NCBI GenBank assembly: GCA_002633025.1
Contig: NMRB01000062.1
Location: forward strand, 414,933 to 478,932
Reading direction: 5' to 3'
DNA: 64,000 nt
Source: Notospermus geniculatus
Lineage: Eukaryota > Nemertea > Pilidiophora > Heteronemertea > Lineidae
Made by a program: the position numbers and the translations under genes. Below the pieces are notes generated by a model. That model saw only the letters and a program-made list of their open reading frames with translations, was not told the DNA's origin and did no database searches. This document shows positions 48,901-59,018 of this stretch, in pieces (the first letter of the stretch is position 1; the number at the start of each line of letters is the position of its first letter).

Positions 48901-51900
48901 CCTACTGACAGATTACACCTACCTGTAGCTAATTTGACGTAAACCATACTACATTTCTTTTAGTAGTATAGTATTGACGATAATACATCATTGACATAAT
49001 ATATGATATATCATACCATCAAGTCAGTGTGTCAAACCTATATTTTCCTTGGTTACACCAACGAGATGAACTGAAATCATTAATCATGATGTACTGTACA
49101 GTATCAAATACCATCAAAAATAGATAGGACCGCGGTCATTGTCAATTTTTAATACCATGTAATACACGTTGTACCAACAGATAATTGAGAGAAATCGCGT
49201 GCAACAGCTGGATGTGACCTTTACAGACGATTTGAAGATTCACAACATTACTCATACTGTGTCTACATCTATTCGTCTTATCGATTTTCCTTTTCTTTCA
49301 GGCTGTTTACGTCACCGCTATCGCCCCCTACGTCTTCCTCACCATCCTCCTCATTAGAGGATGCTTGTTACCAGGTGCAGACCAAGGTATCCTCTACTAC
49401 ATATCTCCACAATGGGAGAAGTTAAAGGATTTTCAGGTACGATGTCGTTTTCTTATGTCACGTCTGACGAGCTCATCCGCTCCCAGATCGTAACACACGA
49501 TCTGGGTCAGATCGTCAACATTTGATCTGGGTCAGATCGTCAACATCAAATGTGGGTCAGATCGTCAACATCCGATCTGGGTCAGATCTTCAACATCCGA
49601 TCTGGGCCAGATCGTGAACATTTGATCTGGGCCAGATCGTTAACATCCGATCTGGGACCGAACATCCGATCTGGGCCAGAGCGTCATCATACGATCTTGG
49701 CAGGTTTGTTCGAAACAGCAGATCTGTCTAAACGCCAGTACGGTACTCATTGATATATCAAAATATTGTTTTGATATAGGCTATTCTTCATGAATTACTG
49801 TTATTTCAGAATACACGCACGTTAGTTTTCTGTTCTTGCAGATTTGGTCGGAGGCATTCCTTCAAATCTTCTACTCCGTTGGACTTTGCATAGGACCTGT
49901 CCTTACGTTTTCAAGTTACAACAGATTTCACAGCAACTGTCACAGGTAAGAAACAGTTCATAGGTTGCTCATCCTCGCAGCCAGGTCTCCGAGAACCTGA
50001 CAGATGGAATGATAAATGTAACTGGACGGACCGGAGCCGACCAGCAAACGCTGATAGGCCTTGGGCCTACTCATCATAACATACATACTAAATTGATTTC
50101 ACTTGATATGTGTATACGGACTTGTACATTTATTCTGTGAATTTGTATTGTGGGAATCGTGCTTCAAGTGCTGCGCGCAGTTGAAGCCTCTTGTATGTAT
50201 AAAAACTGCTTCAAATGTACACACATCTGCTTCCTCCTGACATATAGATTCATGTCATATCCCTTATGTTCATGTTCAATACCCGCACCAGGCATTAAAC
50301 ACTGGGGAAAGAAAAATGTTAGTAAAATCACTAAATAAGGGTTAGAATAGAAACTGTTAATAAAATTCATGATTTTTTTTTGCTTTTCAGAGATGCCTTG
50401 CTAATTACTGTGATAAATTGCCTGACAAGTTTTTATGGGGGATTCGCCATATTCTCAATAGTTGGCTACATATCGTATAAAAATGGCATCAAGGTGGAGG
50501 ATGCCATTACATCAGGTTTGTATTTCACATCTGAAGATGATCAGTAGTCTACCTCATCGCCCCGACAAGCGAGCGAACCCTTAGCATGTGATGAAGCGAT
50601 CAAGTTGATCGCCTCATCACATGCTATTAGACGATCACGGGTTCATCTAGGTCACCGCCCCTGGTCTCCTCAGGATGGTAGTCCGTGAATTTCAATTTGA
50701 TTTGAATGTGGTGGTGTCCGAAAATGACGTCCACATTTTCTGGGGACCAGGTTGTGTGATGTTCAATCGAGTTTCTAAACCTCGTGCCACGGGATTTTAA
50801 AGTGTATCAGATATGTATCAGACACACTATCTTTCGGGAAACCCTGTAGAACTAGGGGGATACCTGTCATCTTTACTTAGGACATATCTCAAACTTCTGC
50901 ATCATCTATGAAATCAGAAAATGGCGGACGATAAGCCATGGCTTAAAATAGGCCATTGTGTAAAGATGATCAATCAGTATCAAAATGGATCTGTGGGCAG
51001 AAGATCAATATTAAATGTTGACACTCTATGTATTCTCTCCACCTGCATATTCAATAATCTATATATGGATAAGAGCAAAGTGATTAAACATAGGCAGAAA
51101 GTGAAAGGAGAATTACTGTAGGTGTGATAGGAGCGATTGTTTTATATATGAATATCCCTAGCCCGCACAACACCAGCACCGTTACCCAGAGTGTTGGTGC
51201 TTTAAAAGTTCAGAGATAAGACATTGATAGTAGGAGGTACACATCAGCGATAAAGAGGAGCTGTCAGTCAGTTGACGACCAATAGGAGTCACTACGGTCC
51301 AAATCAATGGCTAGCGGACCCATTCATGCTTGATTGAGCACCAATCAGGAGAATTTTCTTTTGTATTGGTCCGCTAGAACTTTGCTGCCATCTTTTTGCC
51401 CCTATTACGATGTCCTGATCACAATGCATTCATGTCACAAATATATATATATATATTTTCATTGTCTCTCAAGACAAAATGACAAATAGTGTGATTTCAA
51501 AAATTCATATACATTTTTGGTGATTTTGATTTTTCTAAACCTTGACCGAAATCTCGGAGTTGTATCCCGAATTATCACAGAGTTCTTAAAAAGAACCGAC
51601 AACCAGTTTCAGTGCAGTCTTGGCAGAAAGACATCTTCTTTTCGCAAAACTTTAGTACAGTAATATGAGATCATAATCCCCGTGTCGCAGCTTGTGCTTA
51701 AGAACATGGATGGATGATGAAATAGCTACACACCTACATCAGTCAATTCAGCTGTTTCTATTCACACACCTACAACACAAATTCACCTTTTTTGCCTTGA
51801 CTACTTCATATACTTATCTTGACAGTATTGGATATGTTCAGAACAGCTGTAGAATTGGCAAACTGGAGCCCAGAGAGGTTTAATCAGCATCTCAAGTACA

Positions 51901-54875
51901 AAAACTTTTTGGGGTTTGTGGGTTAGGTTCCACCCCTCTGACCACAAAAACCCAATTCTTAAGTTCCACAAATGGTGCGTTTAGAAGATACAGCCGTTTG
52001 AATTTTGGGTACTGGCTTTATCATTNTTTTATTAACAATACATGGTTATTCATAAATAAGACGGTTCAACCTTCGACCGCCGCACTAAAACGGCGCTGTA
52101 TGTTTCCACTACCGCCCCCTTAAGAACATGGATGGATGATGAAATAGCTACACACCTACATCAGTCAATTCAGCTGTTTCTATTCACACACCTACAACAC
52201 AAATTCACCTTTTTTGCCTTGACTACTTCACATATCTTGACAATATTGCATATGTTCAGTACAGCTGTAGAATTGGCAAACTATGATATATCAGTACATG
52301 GTTTTTTTCGAAATATCGGTGTGCGACGTGAGGTGAGACGCTGGCGTTTGAGAACGTAGCCGGCAGAACACGCCAATACCAAGTTGCAACATGTTGAAAT
52401 TAGAGAGGCAAACATACAAGAAAAGCAACAGATGAGAAGATAGGGGATGGACCGAATTGACAAAAGGGCATACGCCCAATTCAGTTTGATGACAATTAAA
52501 AGTTTCGATACTGGCTCTGGCAACAAGGACCAAAACATATCGAAGATGAAACAATGTCGACATTTCTTTGCCTTCAGGACCCGGTCTAGCCTTCATCGCT
52601 TATCCAGAAGGGCTTGCCCAGCTTCCCTGCCCTCAGCTATGGTCGGTTCTCTTCTTCCTTACGCTGTGTACATTGGGATTCGGAACGCAGGTAACAAATT
52701 CGCCAGTTTGCACCGTCACGCCAAAATCTTCAATTCATCGCTCTTTCACAACGTGATGAAGGAAATAGGCTGAATAGTATCCAGATATTTAACACGACCG
52801 CCACACCAGGCCATCCACAGTGATCAGAGACTTATCTACCGGTATCTTCCTTGTTTCAGTTTGGCCACATGATGACAGTTGTGTCTGGTATCACAGACAG
52901 ATTTCCACAATATTTCCAAGGAAAAAGTCGCTGGATTCTTACAGTTCACACGATCATCGGTCTCGTAGTCGGTCTTGTATTCTGCACCCAGGTAAGGTTA
53001 TTTTATTTTATTTATTTTTATTCCTTTCAATGAGAATTTGACATAGGAAGGTAACCTGAATGGTTTTCAATAGATTTGGAAGGCAGCGACACCTAATCCG
53101 TGGTGGCAAAAGGTTCTCTATTACATACCATGATTATAAAAATGAACTTTGTTTATCACCCGATGGTATTGTCGTAACGGATTAAAAGCAATCATGGTAG
53201 TAGGCTGTGAACCCCCTGGGCTGTGACACAACCCATTACCGTATTAGCCGTTGCTGAAGGGTTTCACAGCGATACAGCAAGATTTGACCTGGAAGTCATT
53301 GCCTCTGTTGAAAAAGGCCTGGGGAGAATGCGTGGGAGGATCAGGACACGCTGTGACACCAGCAGGTCCAGCCTTCACCGCCGGGTCTTTCACACCAGCC
53401 TTAGCTCTTGCATCAGTCACCCACAAACTCATAGGTCCACAAACAAGCAACGACAGCTGTCGTACTGAGTCAATAATCAAATCAAAGCTGTGGCCAGGCT
53501 TTTCTTTCCAACTCTAAATTCGATATTGCAGTTTTTGCTCCTCTGCGGTTTTGAACAGGTAATTATAGATTATACACCCCACGCTGTGGACGCAAAACAA
53601 GAGTTGTTGATGAGGCCTGTCTGCACTATGTTTGGGGAGCTACATGTATCCTTAAAGGCAATGCCCTCTATCTTTCAGGGAGGAATGTATTATTTCCAAC
53701 TGGTTGATTGGTATGGCACGCCCTTCACTTTGGTCCTAAATGCGATATTTGAAGCAATAGCGATCTCATGGATTTATGGTGAGCAAGTACTAAGAGCATT
53801 TAGTAAGAATGCCTGCTAATAGCCTTAGTGGAAGTGACCGGACTGGCCAGATTTTAACTACCTCCTAGTATTCAGATCCAATGGTAGGCAGCCTGCCACT
53901 TTTGGACACTTGTACTAAACACTGAGGGGTGAGCTGGGGAGGTTACCGTCACTATGGTATTGTAAGACCTCGGCCCATTAAAAAGCAACAAAAAGTTCAC
54001 TTTTCCGTTTTTTGTTTGCAGGCTTAAATCAGATCTTCAAGGATATTGAGATGATGCTGGGAAAGAAGCCTTGGGTGTCCTACAAAATTTTCTGGGGTAT
54101 TATTGGCCCCATCCTCATGGTGGTAAGATCAATTACTCCCTTAGTTAAAGTTTCTTTAACGGATTCTTTGGCATTAGAGTAAGAACTCCCCATTGTAAGT
54201 TTCGACATGTATTTTGGAACCGTCTATGGATAAGACACTGACCACACGAACAGATATGATGTGGGCTACACCTGCTGGCAGCATCCGGCACTTCTCTATA
54301 AAATCTCCGTTGTTATTCCTTTTTTAGGTGTTCTTCACGTACTCGATGACGGGATTCGTGGAACCGACCTACGGGGATTATATCTATCCACGGTGGGCGA
54401 TTGCCATGGGGTGGATGGTCGCCCTAGCTTCCATGCTTCAGATACCAGGGTTTGCCATCAAAAACTTCGTGATGGCTGAGGGCCCGCTCAGAAAGGTAAG
54501 TCTTCGACAGCAGGGGAAGATGGGTACAGCTACATGAAAGTAGCTTCAAAAGAGAATTCGGGTTGTCCTTTCATCCGACTTCGGCTTCAGTTTGTTGACA
54601 ATCTTGCTGGGACCATGCTCGATTCCTCGACAGCATTTGGAAACACGGTCCAATCGTTGTACTATCTTGGTATATTTTTATCGTTTTGTCCTATCAATAA
54701 ATACATAAAAACATCTTATGTTTTTGTTCTTCAGCGGCTACGGACCATCCTCTCCCCCAACGAAATCTGGGGGCCACAGGTCAAGGAATATCGCGGGAAA
54801 TACATGTACAAGACAAATCTTGGAGAAACTAATGAACACTACAAGCTAAAACAGATACCAACAGAGACCTGTTGA
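42981..54875 (+). CDS. SLC6 Na+/Cl- coupled transporter, complete
   Basis: Thirteen coding exons in consistent phase: 42981-43341, 44613-44744, 46444-46768, 47608-47740, 49302-49436, 49842-49945, 50391-50515, 52578-52690, 52860-52991, 53679-53778, 54022-54122, 54328-54495, 54735-54875; 689 aa, normal for the family. The start ATG follows an acceptor (ttttccag), so an upstream UTR exon is likely. It is a plasma-membrane LeuT-fold symporter. TM1 has [13 protein letters not shown] with Gly, not the Asp of monoamine carriers, which suggests an amino-acid-type substrate. By eye the chloride-site residues are kept (Y127, Q370, S374, N406, S410). Extracellular loop 2 (about 195-272) has C205 and C214 and five sequons. 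TM8 reads LGFGTQF, with Gly474 where GABA and monoamine carriers have a sodium-binding Asp. Substrate unknown; glycine/proline-like or an orphan class are both possible. Confidence 0.93.
44985..45365. other. Copy B-specific insert with a 118-codon minus ORF
   Basis: About 380 bp in SLC6 intron 2 with no counterpart in copy A (junction near 28,700-28,765). A minus-strand frame opens with ATG at 45,343 and runs 118 codons, rich in F, Y, W, C and basic residues. I do not recognise it, and I see no clear inverted ends, so both its origin and its coding status are open. Confidence 0.45.
46143..46384. mobile_element. MITE insertion present only in copy B
   Basis: About 242 bp bounded by gccctcgttacactac and gtagtctaaccacggc (12 of 16 bases pair as inverted ends) and flanked by ta/tata. 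Copy A has the empty site (cctatattgtc near 29,740-29,750). It sits 60 bp before exon 3 of SLC6 and contains several cccgggttttt-type inverted words. Non-autonomous, non-coding. Confidence 0.8.
46798..46984 (+). repeat. 23-bp minisatellite in SLC6 intron 3 (copy B)
   Basis: Same array as 30,147-30,334 with the same unit number to within one and a few substitutions, 30 bp after the exon 3 donor. Confidence 0.9.
49471..49690 (+). repeat. 25-bp minisatellite in SLC6 intron 5
   Basis: About nine imperfect units containing gatctgggtcagatcgtc and aacatcc. The word gatctgg...cagatc is itself partly palindromic. The array starts 35 bp after the exon 5 donor. Confidence 0.85.
50582..50627. repeat. 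Short perfect-type hairpin in SLC6 intron 7
   Basis: tagcatgtgatgaagcgatc pairs with gatcgcctcatcacatgcta across a small loop, with one mismatch. It may be the core of a small palindromic element. The rest of intron 7 (50,516-52,577) has no exon. Confidence 0.6.
51699..52282 (+). repeat. Pair of about 165-bp direct repeats
   Basis: The sequence from cttaagaacatggatgg to gtagaattggcaaact occurs at 51,699-51,862 and again at about 52,123-52,282, with few differences and about 260 bp of unrelated sequence (one N at 52,025) between. A local direct duplication in SLC6 intron 7. No LTR signatures such as a primer site were seen. Confidence 0.8.
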
Positions 54876-54889
54876 AGAGATTTCAGTAA

Positions 54890-54895
54890 AATAAA
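54890..54895 (+). terminator. AATAAA polyadenylation signal of SLC6
   Basis: The canonical hexamer lies 15 nt after the SLC6 stop codon. It is very close, giving a short 3' UTR; other downstream signals could also be used. Confidence 0.6.
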
Positions 54896-56370
54896 TGTAC
54901 AACTTAACTTCTGTGGAGAGAACACCCTGAGTCCGGGGGACCTGTTGGGTTCAGTGAGAATTTTCCTCGGTTATAAACGTGTCCAAAGCCCCGAGACCAC
55001 GGATGTGACTTGTGCATCGCAGGGTCAATTGGGGTATTGACCCCAATTTTCTAGAGGTAGCGTTTGGAATGGAAGGGACCTGTATTGAGATTTGCGAAGA
55101 GCAAAAAAGCGTAAACCCACAAACGGCGTGGAGAAGCGAACACGCCACACGGTATTTAGCTTAGCATGTTTTCCTAAGGAACATCTCCAGTAAGGTCCCA
55201 GATCCAGTTCCTTCATCGCAGTAGTTTATTACATTTGCTCAATAGTTTTTAGATCCCAAGGCAGCTAGCAACATCATCTCACTACATACTTTCCGAGTCG
55301 CAACCATCCTGAGAATCTCAAGTCATTTACGGTCGTACCCCTCCCTAATGTAACAACTGTGAGGAAGGGAGCGGTTGTGTGTCACAACATGTTATCAACA
55401 ATACTGAGCGCACCGTAAATTAGATGTATGATAAAGATTTATTTACCAATAGCGTTCTTGGGAAGAATAGCATCACATCTGTAAATTAGTTTGATTTCAT
55501 CAACCAGATATCCGCAGCTAATGTAAGCGTGCCCTCCGTGACAATCCAATGATTGTTTGGTGCCCTGGACTGCAATACGGCCAAAGCAACGCAGACGGAG
55601 TCCTCTCATACGGGTGTGTCAGCCAACATGCTCGCGTTGACGATATTGGTCACTTCGGCGGCGCTCGCGTCGCACCAGGCCATCTGACTGGCTGCTTAAG
55701 GACAATCATAATAGGGGACTGGGCTTGAGGAACTACTTTTTGCAAAGGATCAGAAGATCATACGCATCTTCTTATATAAAGAATATACAGTATAATGACT
55801 GCGCAGGGGGTTGGGTGGCTAATAATTTAAGTACGCTCATTGAAGATGGCTGTGACATGTATAGAAAACGAGCTGCATTTCATCATCGATCATCATTATC
55901 TAACGTCCTTGGGTCAGTTGTTTTGACGTATCAAGACCTACAGTCACTTTTCCCTTCGACAATACGTGGGTTTAGCGAGGGAAGGATGATTGGAACGCTT
56001 TTCAGGGCAAGATGTGGTCAGTTAGCTTCACAGACAGAGAAATCAGATGCCGAACTCTATTTCACACCAAGTTGTTGTAGGCCTACACTTCTATCTTGAA
56101 AGATACGATGGCCCACTATCAACTGAGGGTGGGGCAGACAGGCAGAGTTCAGCGTCCTCCAAAGCTGTAGGCCTACAGTCGGCGAAAACGTACCCCGGTG
56201 AAACTTGACCCAGGGGCATACTATTCCAACCTATTACCATGTATGTATCATTCAAAATTTCATTCTCTGGACATTGAGTTGTACGGGTAGTGTTATTCAG
56301 GGTACCGGTAGGTTGTGTATTCATGCTGTATTAGACTATCAATATTGTCAAGAATTTATTATATTCTTGA

Positions 56371-56496
56371 CAATGGGTCATATGAATAAAGACTAGCCAA
56401 TGCTTTTACTGCACATTTGTACAGCATTGACTAGTGCATATGTATTGCAAAATTCAAGTAAAAGCATTTACTAGTCTTTATTCGTATGACCCATTG
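56371..56496. mobile_element. MITE-like hairpin
   Basis: caatgggtcatatgaataaa, gactag and aatgcttttact at the left pair with agtaaaagcattt, actagtctttatt and cgtatgacccattg at the right, giving about 40-bp inverted ends in a 126-bp element. A second tiny hairpin (attgtcaagaat and attcttgacaat) abuts its left end. Confidence 0.75.
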
Positions 56497-57020
56497 TACA
56501 TAAAAACAACTGTGTGAAGAGGAAAAAAATACAAAAAATGAAAAAAGGCACTTTGCAAAAAGTGTAACTTAAGGGCTGAAGTTGTGAAATTTTCCTTGTT
56601 GTTGAATTCAATACATGCATGAGAATGCCTAAAAATGAAGGCGGAGGAAATATCCTTCAAAGGGACAAATGTCGGGCAATTATTATTAACAGCAACCATT
56701 TCACATAGTAATAGTGTCCAATTAGGCTATCGTGTAAGATGTTAACCAGGGAAAACTTCATGGCTTCTGTCCCTTTTAAAAACGTATTAGATGTTCTCCG
56801 TATTATTAGCTTTTGCTTGTTAGATGTTGGCTTTATTGGGTGACTACAAGTGAGGCAGGTTTTCCGAGTCGACGTCATCCTGATTTGAACACTGAAGCTG
56901 TAGGCCTGGTTTGCATTCCATCTTTAAGCTGCGGATCGGACCAAATACAGTTCATTCGTACCTTGTGCCAACCAGTCAATCCAATGGCGCATTCGTGTGA
57001 GAAAACGACAGCCTTTCATT

Positions 57021-57372
57021 AGGTTTCTTTCACTAAAGACGCCCTTTAGTGAAAGAAACCTATTAGGTTTCTTTCCAAGGCTATTAGGTTTCTTTCACTA
57101 AAGACGCCCGGGAAGACCAACCGCGTAAACCCAACCCTCGCCGAACACTTATTGAACAGGACAACAATGATTGGCTCTCGCTGAATTAACAATACCATAC
57201 TCCCCCCGCCTACGGTGACAATGGCCATGAATGACCAGCTCATTGTAGAGGAGGCGGGGAGAATCATTAGGTCAGCGAGAGCCAATCATAGTTGTCCTAT
57301 TCAATAAGGTGGTGGATGAGGGTTGGGCTTACCGCGCTGCGTCTTCGCGCGCGTCTTTAGTGAAAGAAACCT
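57021..57372. mobile_element. MITE plus fused terminal ends of a relative
   Basis: Inverted ends aggtttctttcactaaagac (57,086) and gtctttagtgaaagaaacct (ending 57,372) bound a 287-bp element whose interior also pairs (gattggctctcgctga with tcagcgagagccaatc). Immediately left, 57,021-57,061 is a perfect palindrome made of the same two ends joined with almost no interior. That is what remains when an element loses its middle. Confidence 0.8.
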
Positions 57373-57749
57373 ATTGAGGGATGTGAACACACAGATCTTC
57401 AGAAATGGTTCAAGGCAGCAACCTGCCGTTGGTTACTTCAAATAGGGGTTAAGGAACTTGCTGCACCCCATTTCAGCAGGATGTTTCGAAACCTCTTAAA
57501 CTTGCCGAACGAGTGGTCATTCCCAAAAGGTCAGGCAATGTTGTTTTGCTCGTTGTACATACTTATTATAAACCGGTAAAATGTTATAAAATACGTAGGC
57601 TATTTTTTGTCGGATTTTCTTTCAAGTTTCTGTGTATATGTATGCTAGGTTGTGATGTCTGCGCTGTATAGGCCTGCGTAGTTCCAGTCTTCCACGCCAA
57701 ACGTTTCTTTTACGCAAGGAATCTCAATGCTGGGCGCTGTTCTACCGTG

Positions 57750-58065
57750 AGAATTTCGCACGAGTTGGCTCTCAATGGGCAACTCAACGAATAAGTATGG
57801 GCAGGTCTCAGCGCAAGTCCTAAGGAAACAAACACCCTTAAATTACCTCTTGAGAGCCAACTCGCACGTCGAGAAAAGTGGAGCAGTATCCCCAGAGGTG
57901 CCCAATTTACTGGAGAGCCGTTTTCCGACAAAGTTGCTCATGGGCAATTCACCATTTTTGTTTCCTGACGGCTTAAGCTGAGACCCAAGCTCAGACCAGT
58001 AGGCTAAAACGAACAACTGCTCATGATCGAGTTGCCCATAGAGAGCAAACTCGCGCAAGAAAACT
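57750..58065. repeat. Nested inverted repeats, cgagttggctctc family
   Basis: cgagttggctctcaa (57,761) pairs with ttgagagccaactcg (57,851). Related words (cgagttgcccatagag, gagcaaactcgcgc, catgggcaattcacc) recur to about 58,065 in both orientations. A cluster of a small palindromic repeat, non-coding. Confidence 0.6.
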
Positions 58066-59018
58066 CTCCCGTGGATAGACGCCTTTGAGGATGATCAGCT
58101 CTTCTTGACGCCGTGTCTGTCACAGTAGGCTGTGCATTTCGGCTCAAGAAGTTGGCGACATTCAGATGTGACCAATATTTTAACTCTTTGGGAAGTCCGT
58201 CGAGGGTATTATGACGACAATGGTCCAGTGCACAGTGCACGCACCTACATCTTATTCCCTGAGCGGACTTTCCAGACGGGTCTTTGGATTTTGAGCCATG
58301 TGTTGGTTGTGTACCGGTGTACATGTACATATTCGTTTCTAATAAAAGATAGAACCCCACATCATTGTTGACTTGTGCTTGACGTGTCCTGTATCGTAAG
58401 GGAGAAACGAGTTGGCGATAAGCCCGTTCGCCTTGCCACGGTGTAATCATCCGACCAAGGAAGAGTGCAGCTCATCGTCACTTTGAGTAGGCCTATCTTC
58501 AGTGTAGTGAGGTACTACTAACGCAGCAAAGTCTCTTGTTATGTGCGTATTTTTTCATTCTTCAAAGAACCAACTAGCCCCCTCCCGCCCTCATGATCGA
58601 GTGTGTGCATGCGCTCTCTGGTGGCAACATACAGATACGTGGTCCCATGCTACTCACACAATGCTACCCTTCACCCATGTCCAAAATAAATGAATCACGA
58701 CTCAACCCTATAGATTGAAAGACTAGGATTCCTAGTCGAATAAATTTTAATTCATGGCTTCTACACGGAAATTTTCATTTGTAAAACAAAAGACTAAATC
58801 AATACGATGTACCTGGCCTTATCATAGACACAATTTTACTTCCCGATACAACAGGTGATGAATGAATGAAGGGTGCTTTTATCATCAACAGCATGTCGTC
58901 ATGGTACATATGCAAATCCCGTTGTCAAAGACACCTGTTCACGGGATCACAGCATTCTAGTGCCGAACGTGGCTTTGATACATCCACGTGTTGCTGTGTT
59001 TCCATTTGTTCGGCTAAC

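Larger units (their letters stand above)
54900..59018. other. Intergenic stretch with small elements
   Basis: No gene recognised between the SLC6 end and the thioredoxin-fold gene. It holds the inverted-repeat elements at 56.4, 57.0-57.4 and 57.75-58.07 kb listed separately. The longest plus frame (55,725-56,099) has no family features. Confidence 0.6.
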
